NCBI RefSeq assembly: GCF_018494055.1
Contig: NZ_JABBFQ010000003.1
Coordinates: 310,001-374,000 of the forward strand
DNA length: 64,000 nucleotides
Source of the DNA: Rosenbergiella epipactidis
Lineage (GTDB): Bacteria; Pseudomonadota; Gammaproteobacteria; Enterobacterales; Enterobacteriaceae
Reading direction: 5' to 3'
The translations under genes and the position numbers were made by a program. How positions within the stretch are numbered: position 1 is the first letter of the stretch; each line of letters starts with the position of its first letter. Below are positions 17,062 through 27,469 of this stretch, in pieces. The notes beneath the pieces were generated by a model, which was not told the origin of the DNA, did no database searches, and worked only from the letters and a program-made list of their open reading frames with translations.

Positions 17062-17748
17062 ATGCTAGAAGGTTACGGACAGGTGATTCTGCAAGGAACG
17101 TGGATGACAATCGAGCTTGCGCTCAGTGCTCTAGTTTTAGCAGTGATTATTGGGTTGGCTGGCGCCGCTGCGCGTCTCTCCCGTTATCCTTGGTTACAGG
17201 CTATCGGTGCCACCTATACCACGATTGTGCGGGGTATTCCTGATTTAGTCCTAATGTTACTGATCTTTTATGGTTTACAAATTGCGCTGAACCAAGTCAC
17301 TCATGGTTTAGACATCGCCCATATTGATATTGCTCCACTGCCAGCCGGAATTTTGACCTTAGGGTTTATCTATGGGGCATATTTTACGGAAACTTTCCGT
17401 GGCGCAGCATTATCAGTCCCCCTCGGTCAACGTGAGGCCGCGGTTGCCTACGGGATGACACCTTGGCAATGCTTTGCCCGCATTACCTTTCCCCTGATGA
17501 TGCGCTTTGCGCTACCCGCAATCGGTAATAACTGGCAAGTGATCTTAAAAGCGACGGCGCTGGTGTCGATTTTAGGCTTAGAAGAGTTGGTCAAAGCGAC
17601 ACAGCTCGCCGGAAAAAGTACCTGGCAACCTCTCTTTTTCGCACTGGTGGCGGGGGCGATTTATCTACTTTTCACCTTGGTTTCACAACTTATCCTAGCT
17701 GGGCTGATGCGATTCTACGCTGTTGGCGTGAAGAAGGTGACATTATGA
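17062..17748 (+). CDS. hisQ: Histidine/basic amino acid ABC transporter permease HisQ
   Basis: 228-residue inner-membrane permease with about five hydrophobic segments. It forms a heterodimer with HisM and carries the EAA loop (EAAVAYGMTPWQCFARITFP) that docks onto HisP. The TGA overlaps the hisM ATG (ATGA), showing tight coupling. Part of the hisJ-Q-M-P transport operon. Confidence 0.95.
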   Translation: MLEGYGQVILQGTWMTIELALSALVLAVIIGLAGAAARLSRYPWLQAIGATYTTIVRGIPDLVLMLLIFYGLQIALNQVTHGLDIAHIDIAPLPAGILTLGFIYGAYFTETFRGAALSVPLGQREAAVAYGMTPWQCFARITFPLMMRFALPAIGNNWQVILKATALVSILGLEELVKATQLAGKSTWQPLFFALVAGAIYLLFTLVSQLILAGLMRFYAVGVKKVTL

Positions 17749-18452
17749 CTGCGATCCTTCAACAATATTGGCAGTCGCTGCTGTGGACCAATGGTTACCA
17801 ACTCAGTGGTTTAGCTATGACTCTGTGGCTACTGGTCTTTTCGATGGTAGTGGGGGGAATACTCGCTTTATTCTTATCGATTGGCCGTATCTCGTCCCGT
17901 CGTTGGCTGTCGCTACCTATTGCGCTGTTTACCTTTGTGTTTCGGGGCACACCTTTGTATGTCCAACTATTAATTATCTACACTGGGCTCTATACCTTAC
18001 AGGTGGTTAGAGATCATCAATTGCTGAATGAATTTTTTCGTAGCGGGTTACATTGTACGCTGCTGGCGTTAACGCTGAATACCGCAGCCTACACCACGGA
18101 AATTCTTGCAGGGGCGATACGGGCCGTTCCTGCCGGGGAGATTGAGGCCGCGCAAGCTTACGGTTTTCGTGGCTTAACCTTGTGGCGTTCAATTATTCTT
18201 CCCTCAGCATTTCGCACTGCATTACCGGCGTACAGTAATGAAGTCATCTTATTATTACACTCGACCTCGTTGGCATTTACCGCGACGGTGCCGGATATCT
18301 TAAAAGTGGCTCGGGATATTAACGCTGACACCTACCAACCTTTTACGGCCTTCGGTATTGCTGCGGTACTTTATCTTTTTATCTCCTGCGTTTTGATTAT
18401 GGCGTTTCGCCAGCTAGAGAAGCGCTGGTTACCTCATATCAGTTCACGCTAA
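17745..18452 (+). CDS. hisM: Histidine/basic amino acid ABC transporter permease HisM
   Basis: 235-residue permease partner of HisQ, with about five membrane segments. The coupling loop reads [36 protein letters not shown] is typical of polar amino acid permeases. It starts inside the last codon of hisQ, and hisP follows after 10 bases. Confidence 0.95.
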   Translation: MTAILQQYWQSLLWTNGYQLSGLAMTLWLLVFSMVVGGILALFLSIGRISSRRWLSLPIALFTFVFRGTPLYVQLLIIYTGLYTLQVVRDHQLLNEFFRSGLHCTLLALTLNTAAYTTEILAGAIRAVPAGEIEAAQAYGFRGLTLWRSIILPSAFRTALPAYSNEVILLLHSTSLAFTATVPDILKVARDINADTYQPFTAFGIAAVLYLFISCVLIMAFRQLEKRWLPHISSR

Positions 18453-18462
18453 GGGTTTGCGT

Positions 18463-19239
18463 ATGGTGTCCACCGAAAAATTAAGAATTGAACAGCTACA
18501 TAAATCTTATGGTCAGCATGAGGTATTAAAAGGCATTAGCCTTACCGCCAATGAGGGTGATGTCATTGCAATTATCGGCGCGTCGGGGTCAGGGAAAAGT
18601 ACCTTTTTGCGCTGCTTAAACTTTCTTGAGTTGCCGAACAAGGGCAATATTTGGCTCAACCAACGGCAAATCGCGCTCGCCGCCGATCGTACACAACAGT
18701 TGCAGGTTTCGGATAAACAGCAGCTGAAGTTATTGCGCAGCAAATTATGCATGGTATTCCAACACTTCAATCTGTGGAGCCATATGACCGTGCTGCAGAA
18801 TGTAATGGAAGCCCCGTGTAAAGTCCTTGGTATAGCCAATGCCGAGGCGCAAGAGAAGGCGGAATATACGTTGCGTAAAGTAGGGATCGATCCGGTGAAT
18901 TGGAAAAAATATCCCGTCCACTTATCAGGAGGCCAGCAACAGCGGGTGGCTATTGCCCGGGCATTAGCCATGGATCCTGAGATTCTATTGTTCGATGAAC
19001 CGACCTCGGCCTTGGATCCTGAGTTAGTGGGAGAGGTGTTGCGGATTATGTTGCAGCTGGCTAAAGAAGGCAAAACCATGATTATGGTGACCCACGAGAT
19101 GGCGTTTGCCAAAGAGGTCTCCTCACAGGTGATTTTCCTCCATCAAGGCAAGATTGAAGAGCAGGGTTCCCCGGAGGAAATTTTTAATTGTCCTAAGTCG
19201 CCACGTTTGCAACAATTTCTCAGTAATCACTTAAAATAA
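18463..19239 (+). CDS. hisP: Histidine/basic amino acid ABC transporter ATPase HisP
   Basis: 258-residue cytosolic ATPase, the length of the E. coli protein. Walker [10 protein letters not shown] (39-47), ABC signature LSGGQQQR, Walker B ILLFDEP followed by TSALDPE, and the H-loop VTHEM are all intact. I start at ATG 18463; the TTG at 18457 is not required. Two HisP subunits drive uptake through HisQM with HisJ delivering substrate. Confidence 0.96.
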   Translation: MVSTEKLRIEQLHKSYGQHEVLKGISLTANEGDVIAIIGASGSGKSTFLRCLNFLELPNKGNIWLNQRQIALAADRTQQLQVSDKQQLKLLRSKLCMVFQHFNLWSHMTVLQNVMEAPCKVLGIANAEAQEKAEYTLRKVGIDPVNWKKYPVHLSGGQQQRVAIARALAMDPEILLFDEPTSALDPELVGEVLRIMLQLAKEGKTMIMVTHEMAFAKEVSSQVIFLHQGKIEEQGSPEEIFNCPKSPRLQQFLSNHLK

Positions 19240-19356
19240 AATGAAAAGCATTTCTTCATAATGCTAGAGATTGCGAAATTAAATTTTACTTATTACTCTT
19301 AGGGTAAATCAAAGCACATAGCGTCGAGTAGCGACTCGCGTTAAAAAGGGTTAACC

Positions 19357-19878
19357 ATGGTTGAACAAATGCCTGTAGGTCAGATTGAATGGGTTGATAT
19401 TGTTGATGAGAATGATGAAGTCGTTGCGACGGCTGCCCGTCAACAAATGCGCGCGGAATCTCTACGCCATCGCGCAACCTATATCGTTGTGACAGAAGGC
19501 ACAGGCCGTATTTTGGTCCAACGTCGCGCAGAGAATAAGGATTTCGCCCCGGGGAAACTCGATGCGACAGCCGGTGGGGTGGTGCAATCGGGTGAAGAGC
19601 TTCTTGCTTCCGCGCGCCGCGAAGCAGAGGAAGAGTTGGGTATCGCAGATGTGCCTCTCGCGGAGCATGGGAAGTTTTATTTTGAAGATGAGGGATGTCG
19701 GGTGTGGGGAAGCTTGTTTAGCTGCGTCTGCCATGGCCCCTTTGCGTTACAAGATGGTGAAGTGACAGAAGTGTTTTGGATGACACCCGAAGAGATCACC
19801 GCTCGTTGCGATGAATTTACCGATGATTCGCTAAAAGCCTTAGCGTTGTGGTTAACCCGTAACGGCGAAAACCGTTAA
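19357..19878 (+). CDS. yfcD: Nudix hydrolase YfcD
   Basis: 173-residue cytosolic Nudix protein. The Nudix box runs from [20 protein letters not shown] to residue 96, with all acidic metal ligands present. The flanking [12 protein letters not shown] start and [18 protein letters not shown] end match E. coli YfcD. The family resembles isopentenyl-diphosphate isomerase-type Nudix enzymes; the physiological substrate is not known. The ATG overlaps CCATGG at 19357. It precedes pta, which converges on it. Confidence 0.92.
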   Translation: MVEQMPVGQIEWVDIVDENDEVVATAARQQMRAESLRHRATYIVVTEGTGRILVQRRAENKDFAPGKLDATAGGVVQSGEELLASARREAEEELGIADVPLAEHGKFYFEDEGCRVWGSLFSCVCHGPFALQDGEVTEVFWMTPEEITARCDEFTDDSLKALALWLTRNGENR

Positions 19879-19895
19879 GGCATACATACTGAATT

Positions 19896-19923
19896 GCCAC
19901 CTGTTACCAAGGTCGCAGGTGGC
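19896..19923. terminator. Hairpin between convergent yfcD and pta
   Basis: GCCACCTG and CAGGTGGC form an 8-bp stem with a 12-base loop, between the two convergent stop codons. Neither side carries a good T-run, so a terminator role is plausible but weak. Confidence 0.4.
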
Positions 19924-19930
19924 GTATCGG

Positions 19931-22081
19931 TTAGCCTCTGTTTTCAGCTTGCTGAGACTGAATAGCAGTGAGCGCAATGGTATAGACGATATCGTCGACC
20001 AATGCCCCCCGCGAGAGGTCATTCACTGGCTTACGCATACCTTGCAGCATGGGTCCAATGGAAATCAATTCCGCCGAACGCTGCACGGCTTTATAAGTCG
20101 TGTTACCGGTATTGAGGTCAGGGAAGATAAACACTGTCGCGCGGCCCGCCACCCGTGAATTCGGTGCTTTAGACTTCGCCACATCTTCCATAATTGCCGC
20201 ATCGTATTGCAATGGCCCATCAATGATCAGGTCCGGGCGTTTTTCTTGCGCAAGACGCGTCGCTTCTCGTACTTTATCAACATCGCTGCCGCTGCCAGAA
20301 TTTCCCGTTGAGTAAGAGATCATCGCGACACGGGGTTCAATACCGAAGGCTGCGGCGGAGTCTGCTGACTGAATGGCAATTTCCGCTAATTGTTCAGCAT
20401 TCGGGTCCGGATTGATCGCACAATCTCCATATACCAGCACTTGTTCAGGTAACAACATAAAGAACACAGAAGAGACGATGCTGCTGTTCGGCGCGGTTTT
20501 GATTAACTGTAGCGGTGGGCGAATAGTATTGGCGGTAGTATGTACTGCGCCAGAGACCAATCCATCGACTTCACCTTTTTCCAACATCAGGGTACCGAGT
20601 ACAACGTTATCTTCAAGCTGTTCACGGGCCACAACTTCCGTCATGCCTTTGTTTTTACGCAGTTCGACCAGTCGAGAGACATAGTCTTCTCTGACCGCTT
20701 GCGGATCCACAATGCTGACACCCTCCCCGAGTACGATCCCTTGTACTGAAGCAACGCGTTGAATTTCTGCGGGATCCCCGAGTAATACGCATTGGGCAAT
20801 TTTACGTTCTGCACAAATTGCAGCGGCACGTAAGGTTCGCGGTTCGTCGCCTTCCGGTAACACAATGCGCTTACCGGCTTGACGGGCCAGCTCGGTTAAT
20901 TGATAACGGAATGCTGGTGGTGAGAGGAGGCGGCTACGTTCAGCGACCGATCCAAGGGAGTCAATCCACGGTTTATCAATATAACTGGCGATAAACTCCT
21001 GCACCTTCTCAATACGCTGAGTATCATCCACCGGAATTTCTAAGTTGAAACTTTGTAGCGTCAGTGAGGTTTGCCATGTATTGGTTTTCACCAAGAAAAC
21101 GGGAAGGCCAGTTTGGAATGCCCGCGAACAGAGTTCCTGTACCGCCGGATCAATCTGGTAACCGCCTGTTAATAAGATTGCACCGATTTCTACGCCGTTC
21201 ATTGCTGCTAAGCATGCCGCCACTAGCACATCGGGGCGGTCAGCCGAGGTCACGAGCAGGGAGCCTGGACGGAATAATTTAAGCATATTCGGTAGGCTAC
21301 GTGCGCAGAAGGTCACTGATTGAATCCGGCGAGTGGTGATATCACCCTCGTTAATAATTTCAGCCTTAAGATGTCGACACATATCAATGGCACGGGTAGC
21401 AATCAGGTCGAAATTCCAAGGGATCGCGCCAAGTACCGGAAGAGGGGAGGCTTGACTAAGCTGCTCGAAGGTAAAATTAGCCACGGTGGCTTCATTGGTA
21501 TCATCGAACATTTCCGACAGGTCCGGCCTGGTGCGGCCTTCTTCATCGGTTGGGGCATTGATCTTATTAATGATCAACCCAGCGATATTTTTATTCTTAC
21601 GCCCCCCGAAGCTATTGAGTTGTAGCTCAACTCTCTCTTTCAACTGAGTGGGCGTGTCGGTGCCAGGCGAAACGACAAAGATAATTTCAGCATTGAGGGT
21701 TTTGGCAATTTCATAGTTAAGGGTTTGCGCAAATTGATTCTTGCGCGTTGGGACTAACCCCTCAACTAAGACCACGTCCGCATTCCCGGTATTATCATGG
21801 AAGTGGGCTATAATCTCTTCCATTAGGATATCTTGCTGATTATTACTCAGTAAATTCTCAACATAGCTTAAGGCCAAGGGTGCCACGGCCGGAATCGAGG
21901 ATGTCGCGTTGATAATTTCCGTAGTATGGTCCAGTGACAGCTCGGAATCACGCGCTTGGGCGATGGGCTTGAACATGCTAATACGCATGCCTTTACGTTC
22001 CATCGCACGGATCACCCCTAAGCTTACGCTAGTCAGACCCACACTTGTGCTCAGTGGCACCAGCATAATAGTACGAGACAA
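19931..22081 (-). CDS. pta: Phosphate acetyltransferase
   Basis: Pta interconverts acetyl-CoA and acetyl phosphate, the first step of acetate overflow with AckA. Acetyl phosphate also feeds response regulators such as RcsB. The long bacterial form of 716 residues has an N-terminal P-loop-like domain ([16 protein letters not shown]), a middle DRTGG-type domain, and a C-terminal catalytic domain ([26 protein letters not shown]). The start is TTG at 22081, because LSRTIMLVP matches MSRIIMLIP of E. coli and AGGGGG lies 5 bases upstream. The longer frame from 22162 would run into ackA. It is the second gene of ackA-pta. Confidence 0.95.
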   Translation of the reverse strand: MSRTIMLVPLSTSVGLTSVSLGVIRAMERKGMRISMFKPIAQARDSELSLDHTTEIINATSSIPAVAPLALSYVENLLSNNQQDILMEEIIAHFHDNTGNADVVLVEGLVPTRKNQFAQTLNYEIAKTLNAEIIFVVSPGTDTPTQLKERVELQLNSFGGRKNKNIAGLIINKINAPTDEEGRTRPDLSEMFDDTNEATVANFTFEQLSQASPLPVLGAIPWNFDLIATRAIDMCRHLKAEIINEGDITTRRIQSVTFCARSLPNMLKLFRPGSLLVTSADRPDVLVAACLAAMNGVEIGAILLTGGYQIDPAVQELCSRAFQTGLPVFLVKTNTWQTSLTLQSFNLEIPVDDTQRIEKVQEFIASYIDKPWIDSLGSVAERSRLLSPPAFRYQLTELARQAGKRIVLPEGDEPRTLRAAAICAERKIAQCVLLGDPAEIQRVASVQGIVLGEGVSIVDPQAVREDYVSRLVELRKNKGMTEVVAREQLEDNVVLGTLMLEKGEVDGLVSGAVHTTANTIRPPLQLIKTAPNSSIVSSVFFMLLPEQVLVYGDCAINPDPNAEQLAEIAIQSADSAAAFGIEPRVAMISYSTGNSGSGSDVDKVREATRLAQEKRPDLIIDGPLQYDAAIMEDVAKSKAPNSRVAGRATVFIFPDLNTGNTTYKAVQRSAELISIGPMLQGMRKPVNDLSRGALVDDIVYTIALTAIQSQQAENRG

Positions 22082-22122
22082 ATTAACCCCCTCTACAATT
22101 CTTAAAACTGATAGTAAATCTG

Positions 22123-23325
22123 TTAAGCGGTAAGTGTTGCTGCGTCTTGTGCAATGACCCATTCTTCGTTAGTTGGAATCACTAAGATTGGGCAGCTACC
22201 GTCACGTTGAATCGCGCCAGCCTCGCCAAAGCGCGCCGCTAAGTTTTTTGTCTCATCGATAGCGAGATTTAACAGTGCGAGCTTCTGCACCGTTTGTTCA
22301 CGAATTTTAGCGGAGTTTTCGCCGATTCCACCGGTGAAAATGACCGCATCGAGTCTACCGTCCATCAGCGAGGAGTAGGCACCGATATATTTGGCGAGAC
22401 GATGGCAGAAGACATCTAAAGCACGCTTGGCCTCAGGCTTGTCGGCGAAGTTATCCTCGACAAAGCGGCAATCACTCGTCACGCCCGTCAGCCCCAGTAA
22501 TCCGGACTCTTTGGTCAGCATCTGATTAATCTGTGCGACGTCCATTCCTAAATTATCGTGGAGATAGAAGATGATCGCAGGATCGATATCGCCACTGCGG
22601 GTGCCCATGACCAGTCCTTCCAACGGCGTGAGCCCCATTGAGGTATCAACACATTTACCTTGGCGGATAGCGGCAACCGACCCACCGTTACCGAGGTGGC
22701 AAGTGATAATATTCAGATCGTCTACCGATTTTTCGAGGAGCTTAGCGGCTTGACGAGAGACATAGAAATGGCTTGTGCCGTGGGCACCGTATCGACGAAT
22801 ACCATGTTGCTCATAGAGCGCATAAGGCAGCGCATAAAGATAGGCTTCCTCCGGCATAGTCTGGTGGAAAGCGGTGTCGAAAACGGCCACGTTTTTGTTC
22901 GTTAGATGAGGGAAGTTTTTGAACGCCTCGCGAATGCCAATCAGATGGGCAGGATTATGCAGCGGCGCGAAACAGGTCGCTTGTTCAATGGCGGTGATGA
23001 TTTCATCGGTAATCACTACCGACTGAGTCAGATGCTCGCCACCATGGACAATGCGGTGACCGATAGCGCGAATTTTTTCAGAAAGCTCAGGTGCGTCGAC
23101 AAGAATACGATTAACGATAAAGCCCAGTGCCTCACTGTGGGCGGCGCCTGCACCCAGTGACGACTCTTGTTTCGCCCCCGCATATTTCCATTTTATACGG
23201 GCTTCCGGTAATGAAAAACACTCGGCTAAACCGGAAAGGTATTCTGCGCCAGTAGCGGGATCAAGAATGGCAAACTTCAGAGAAGAACTGCCACAATTTA
23301 GAACCAGAACTAAGTTATTCGACAT
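22123..23325 (-). CDS. ackA: Acetate kinase
   Basis: AckA converts acetyl phosphate and ADP to acetate and ATP. The 400-residue protein is full length, with the ASKHA-fold motif [12 protein letters not shown] at the start, the substrate-site segment [16 protein letters not shown], and [10 protein letters not shown] start at 23325 ([12 protein letters not shown]), as in E. coli; the 39-codon upstream extension has no counterpart. pta follows after 41 bases, so the two form one operon. Acetyl phosphate level links this pair to the Rcs and other response regulators. Confidence 0.97.
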   Translation of the reverse strand: MSNNLVLVLNCGSSSLKFAILDPATGAEYLSGLAECFSLPEARIKWKYAGAKQESSLGAGAAHSEALGFIVNRILVDAPELSEKIRAIGHRIVHGGEHLTQSVVITDEIITAIEQATCFAPLHNPAHLIGIREAFKNFPHLTNKNVAVFDTAFHQTMPEEAYLYALPYALYEQHGIRRYGAHGTSHFYVSRQAAKLLEKSVDDLNIITCHLGNGGSVAAIRQGKCVDTSMGLTPLEGLVMGTRSGDIDPAIIFYLHDNLGMDVAQINQMLTKESGLLGLTGVTSDCRFVEDNFADKPEAKRALDVFCHRLAKYIGAYSSLMDGRLDAVIFTGGIGENSAKIREQTVQKLALLNLAIDETKNLAARFGEAGAIQRDGSCPILVIPTNEEWVIAQDAATLTA

Positions 23326-23624
23326 AAACGCACCTGTAAATGTTATATGTAAGCACTCCCCAAAATCCTCTGAATTGGGGGGCGCTATCGTTAATGCTAA
23401 TATACACTGGTCAATAGGAATAACTATGTTCTGAGGCAACACCCTAGCGATTTATAGGATTGTTCAGAGTAATCAGTGTAAGTTTGTGTCATCTTTCTCA
23501 TCGATTGACGATCGGGGTGGTATGCTTGACCCATTCATGTACGCAGAGAGTGTGGTGCGAATGGTACTCCCAATTAATCGGGATTTAAAACTTTTTAAAC
23601 TCTTCGGCTTTTGAGGCAAAAACA
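23326..23624. promoter_or_regulatory. Divergent promoter region of ackA-pta and yfbV
   Basis: About 300 non-coding bases between the start codons of ackA (minus) and yfbV (plus). It must contain both promoters. I could not assign hexamers or operators with confidence. No gene is visible in it. Confidence 0.5.
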
Positions 23625-24074
23625 ATGAACGATACGCATCGACCAGGGCTGTTTGCTACGCTGCGTCTTGGCAAAAAGTACATGAAAAGTTGGCCACAGG
23701 AAAAGAGCCTCTCTGCCATTTTTCCTGAAAATAGAGTGTGTCGAGCCACGCAGTTTGGTATTCGTTTTATGCCACCGATAGCGGTCTTTATTCTATGCTG
23801 GCAACTCGCGTTCCATGCGCAAATCGGCCCCGCCATTGCGACGGCGGTGTTTGCCTGTAGTTTACCTGTACAAGGGCTGTGGTGGTTGGGCAAAAGGGCG
23901 CGTAAACCGTTAACGGGCGGGACGTTAGAATGGTTTCACACTATTCGTGAAAAGTTACAAACCTCTGGCCAAGCCATCAACCTTCCTCAAGGCGAGGTGA
24001 CCTATCAGCACCTGGCAGAATTATTAATGAAGGCTTTTAAACAGTTGGATAAAGCCTTTTTGGATGAACTGTAA
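23625..24074 (+). CDS. yfbV: UPF0208 membrane protein YfbV
   Basis: 149-residue inner-membrane protein with two adjacent hydrophobic segments (about 45-62 and 66-86), including RFMPPIAVFILCWQ and LPVQGLWWLGKR. The cytosolic C-terminus ends KAFKQLDKAFLDEL. It matches E. coli YfbV in length and position, divergent from ackA. YfbV is reported to limit spreading of chromosome macrodomain Ter properties; its molecular role is unclear. hxpA follows after 17 bases. Confidence 0.92.
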   Translation: MNDTHRPGLFATLRLGKKYMKSWPQEKSLSAIFPENRVCRATQFGIRFMPPIAVFILCWQLAFHAQIGPAIATAVFACSLPVQGLWWLGKRARKPLTGGTLEWFHTIREKLQTSGQAINLPQGEVTYQHLAELLMKAFKQLDKAFLDEL

Positions 24075-24091
24075 CGATAAGGGAAGTAATT

Positions 24092-24730
24092 ATGTATCAA
24101 GGATTCCTTTTTGACTTGGATGGCACGTTAGTTGATTCCTTAGCCGTGGTGGAAACTGCATGGTCGAAATGGGGAGAACGCCATGCCATTCCTGCCTCAG
24201 AAATTCTAGCGTTTATTCACGGTAAGCAAGCGATTACCTCCTTACGTCATTTTCTCCCGCAAGCAGACGAAGCGACGCTACGTGAAGAATTCTTGTGGCT
24301 GGAACATCTTGAGTCGACGACGGTGGAAGGGATCGTCCCGCTACCGGGTGCGAAAGCGTTACTGACTTATTTGACTGAGCAGAAAATTCCTTGGGCAATT
24401 GTCACTTCTGGCAGCCTGCCCGTTGCGTCAGCGCGTTTCGAGGTCTTGGCGCTCCCCCGTCCGGCAGTGTTTATTACTGCGGAACAGGTTGCGAAAGGTA
24501 AACCGCATCCGGATCCCTATTTGTTAGGGGCTGAACAGCTAGGGTTGGCACCAGAGCGCTGTGTGGTGGTGGAAGATGCTGTGGCAGGAATCGAAGCAGG
24601 CTTGGCGGCAAAATGCGCCGTCGTCGCAGTGAATGCGCCGGTCAAGGCCGCTCATTTAAAGGCGACGTACTCGTTGAAGAGTTTAACTGATCTTGTTGTT
24701 ACGCCAACGGCTCAAGGTTTCACACTGTGA
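24092..24730 (+). CDS. hxpA: HAD-family hexitol/sugar phosphatase (YfbT/HxpA)
   Basis: 212-residue HAD hydrolase. Motif I is FDLDGTLVDS with nucleophile Asp8 and acid/base Asp10. Motif II is the Ser in VTSGS, motif III the Lys in KGKPHPDPY, and motif IV VVVEDAVAG. A helical cap lies between residues 16 and 80. Members of this subfamily remove phosphate from small sugar phosphates; E. coli YfbT acts on hexitol phosphates. The symbol rests on synteny with yfbV and yfbR as well as on sequence. Confidence 0.88.
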   Translation: MYQGFLFDLDGTLVDSLAVVETAWSKWGERHAIPASEILAFIHGKQAITSLRHFLPQADEATLREEFLWLEHLESTTVEGIVPLPGAKALLTYLTEQKIPWAIVTSGSLPVASARFEVLALPRPAVFITAEQVAKGKPHPDPYLLGAEQLGLAPERCVVVEDAVAGIEAGLAAKCAVVAVNAPVKAAHLKATYSLKSLTDLVVTPTAQGFTL

Positions 24731-24749
24731 GTCTATAGTGGACTGAGCG

Positions 24750-24774
24750 AAGACATCGAGTGACTCGATGTCTT
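24750..24774. terminator. Bidirectional hairpin between hxpA and yfbR
   Basis: AAGACATCGAG and CTCGATGTCTT form a perfect 11-bp stem around TGA. It lies between the convergent hxpA stop (24730) and yfbR stop (24782), where it can end both transcripts. Runs of A or T are short. Confidence 0.7.
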
Positions 24775-24781
24775 GTTAACG

Positions 24782-25387
24782 CTACTGATAGTTCTCTGAG
24801 ATACGATCAAGCGTTGTGGTGCAACTCTCCGCAAAAATCTCCATAAAGTCATTCACCTCTGGCATGGTTCGGCGAAGATGGTTAAGTCTCTGCTCAAGGC
24901 CTTCTTTGACGTGAATAAATTCATCATTATTGAAGCGCAGCTCATTTAACGTCTTGATATAGGCCGCTAATATATCGGCAGCTTTGACGATTTTTTTATA
25001 TTCGCTGTCGACATTATCTTGAATAATCAGCCCAGAGAAAGCGTCACGAAGGTCATCGGGAAGGGTGGTTAAACACTCTTGCTCGGCGATTTTTTCGAGA
25101 TGCTTAAAGGCTTGAGTGAATTCTGGATTATGGTATTTAGTCCGGGAATTAATATCTTGAAGTTTTGTTTCCGACACTTCGTGGTACAGGGCGACGACTG
25201 CCGCACGGTCGGGGTTAAGGGTATTCCCATACCGTTTATTACCGATAACCGTCAGTAAATGGGCAATTACCGCGACTTGGTGGCTGTGCTCTGCTACGTT
25301 TTCTTTCTGTACACAGTGCATTAAGGCCCAGCGTTTGATCAGTGGCATACGAGTTATCCATGCCATAAACGTACTTTGGATCGCCAT
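24782..25387 (-). CDS. yfbR: Divergent YfbR-like HD-domain 5'-deoxynucleotidase
   Basis: 201-residue HD-superfamily protein. E. coli YfbR dephosphorylates deoxyribonucleoside 5'-monophosphates, using a metal held by two histidines, an HD aspartate and a distal aspartate. Here Arg19-Trp20, His34 (VAEHSHQVA), His69, Glu73, Asp78 and the distal Asp138 (VKAADILAAY) are kept, but the HD pair reads His69-Glu70. The TPVK segment after Asp78 is also changed. The protein is clearly less similar to E. coli than its neighbours are. I start at 25387 (MAIQSTFMAWITR), since the first 39 codons of the open frame overlap alaA. Activity is likely but not assured. Confidence 0.82.
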   Translation of the reverse strand: MAIQSTFMAWITRMPLIKRWALMHCVQKENVAEHSHQVAVIAHLLTVIGNKRYGNTLNPDRAAVVALYHEVSETKLQDINSRTKYHNPEFTQAFKHLEKIAEQECLTTLPDDLRDAFSGLIIQDNVDSEYKKIVKAADILAAYIKTLNELRFNNDEFIHVKEGLEQRLNHLRRTMPEVNDFMEIFAESCTTTLDRISENYQ

Positions 25388-25445
25388 GTTATCCTCTTTA
25401 CAAACCGAGTAAAAAGACGCCTTGCGGCGCCTTAATGAATAATGA

Positions 25446-26663
25446 TTATTGGTGGTAGTGACTGAGAAAGCGACCAAATTTATTAATCGCCATTTCCAAA
25501 TCATCTACCCTTGGTAAGGTGACGATACGCACATGGTCAGGCCATGGCCAGTTAAAGGCAGTACCTTGTACCAGCAGCACTTTTTCCTGTAGAAGGAAAT
25601 CGAGGACCATTTTTTGGTCATCGTAGATATTGAACTTCTTGATATCTATTTTCGGGAACATGTATAAGGCGCCCTGAGGTTTCACACAGCTTACCCCAGG
25701 GATTTGGTTAACCAGTTCCCACGCGCGCGCGCGTTGTTGATAGAGGCGACCATCAGGAACGATAAATTCACTGATACTCTGGTATCCCCCCAACGCGGTT
25801 TGGATAGCATGCTGTGCTGGCACGTTCGCGCAAAGTCGCATCGAAGCCAGCATCTCTAAGCCTTCTATATAACCTTTAGCATGTTTCTTCGGCCCATTGA
25901 GTACCATCCAGCCTTGGCGAAAACCGGCCACTCGATAGGTTTTAGACAGACCATTGAAGGTCACGGTTAATAAATCTGGCGCTAAAGCGGCAATCGAATG
26001 GTGTTGAGCGGCATCATAAAGAATCTTATCGTAGATCTCGTCAGCAAAAATGATGAGGTTGTGCTCGCGCGCGATCTTCACCACTTCAATTAGCAATTCT
26101 TTGCTATAGACCGCGCCAGTCGGGTTATTTGGGTTGATAATGACAATACCGCGAGTGCGGGGGGTAATTTTTGCCCGGATATCGTCAAGATCAGGGAACC
26201 AATCACTGCTCTCATCACAAAGGTAGTGCACCGCTTTACCACTGGACAGTGAAACGGCCGCCGTCCACAGCGGGTAGTCTGGTGCAGGAACCAGCATTTC
26301 ATCGCCCGTATTCAGCAGCGCCTGCATAGACTGTACGATAAGCTCGGAAACTCCATTACCGATATAAATATCTTCGACCGTAATATCACGCATACCCAAT
26401 GCTTGGTAGTGTTGCATAATAGCTTTACGAGCCGAATAGAGGCCTTTTGAGTCAGAATACCCTTGCGAAGTCGGGAGGTGTTTGATGACATCGACTAAAA
26501 TTTCATCCGGTGCCTCAAAACCAAAAGGTGCGGGGTTGCCAATGTTTAACTTAAGTACTTTATTACCTTCTTCTTCAAGCCGTTTTGCTTCTTTTAGTAC
26601 TGGGCCACGAATATCGTAACAAACATTCTCTAATTTGGCGGATTTTTCTATTTTTATGCTCAT
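25446..26663 (-). CDS. alaA: Glutamate-pyruvate (alanine) aminotransferase AlaA
   Basis: AlaA makes L-alanine from pyruvate and glutamate with PLP. The 405-residue sequence follows E. coli AlaA almost without gaps: YDIRGPVLKEAKRLEEEGNK, the PLP lysine in FNGLSKTYRVAGFRQGW, and the NPNNPTGAVYS motif. I start at 26663 (MSIKIEKSAKLENV), by agreement with the family; an ATG 9 bases upstream is also in frame. yfbR follows downstream after 58 bases. It is divergent from lrhA, as in E. coli. Confidence 0.96.
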   Translation of the reverse strand: MSIKIEKSAKLENVCYDIRGPVLKEAKRLEEEGNKVLKLNIGNPAPFGFEAPDEILVDVIKHLPTSQGYSDSKGLYSARKAIMQHYQALGMRDITVEDIYIGNGVSELIVQSMQALLNTGDEMLVPAPDYPLWTAAVSLSSGKAVHYLCDESSDWFPDLDDIRAKITPRTRGIVIINPNNPTGAVYSKELLIEVVKIAREHNLIIFADEIYDKILYDAAQHHSIAALAPDLLTVTFNGLSKTYRVAGFRQGWMVLNGPKKHAKGYIEGLEMLASMRLCANVPAQHAIQTALGGYQSISEFIVPDGRLYQQRARAWELVNQIPGVSCVKPQGALYMFPKIDIKKFNIYDDQKMVLDFLLQEKVLLVQGTAFNWPWPDHVRIVTLPRVDDLEMAINKFGRFLSHYHQ

Positions 26664-27469
26664 GCGCTTCATCTCGGCTTTAGGAATAGGAAATGACACT
26701 ACTATTTCCTGTAAATGTACTCTGGTCAGACAGTTAAATGAAGCGTCTCAATGAGGTCAGCGTTGATTACAGAAGGGAAATCTACTCTTTTGGTGTTTTG
26801 TGCTGAATATTTACATCTATTGATATAATATTCTGTATCCTTGGGGCGTTGTCACCAGGAAAGCCAGCTTGAAAGCATTACTGCCATTTCGACGACATTC
26901 AACGTCAGAACACTTTTTTAAAGTAGCGTAAATAATAGGTAAGTATTTATAAGAATTTTTGGCGTGACTATTAATAATATTTTTAATTGAGTGATCAAAA
27001 GAAATAGCTAAGATTTGTAGGGTTAATTATTAATTTGTCTTAAAGGTTTTTGTTTTATTAATTATTAATAATTTAGGGTGAAAAAATTAATCGTTAGATG
27101 ATTTCTTATAACTACCGCTACGAGTGGTGAGAGCTAGGGGTTGGGGCTAGATAATATGAACTAAGTCAAAGAATGTTCAGTTTTGTCGAAAAATAATTCC
27201 AATTTATGCCTAGAAATGATTAAGTCGAATTAACAAATTAAAACTTATCGTAGAAGGGGTATTAACTTAATTTTTTTGTCCACTATAGACAATTTATTAT
27301 TCCTAATGGCCAATAACGATGAGTAATTAGCGCGACTCAGAAACAGCAAGGATACGCTTTGGGCTGTTAAAGCGCATTGAGGTTATTGAGTCATTGTAAA
27401 ATATCGTCTCTCTTGACCAGCAATAAACAACACCAGTAAGTATTAAAATAAAATTAAAAGTGAATAATT
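26664..27469. promoter_or_regulatory. Long AT-rich intergenic region between alaA and lrhA
   Basis: About 800 non-coding, AT-rich bases separate the divergent start codons. In E. coli lrhA also has a long untranslated leader and is autoregulated, so the length is probably conserved function. A TATAAT hexamer at 26824-26829 (plus strand) lacks a well-spaced -35. I see no open reading frame, tRNA or repeat here. Confidence 0.55.
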
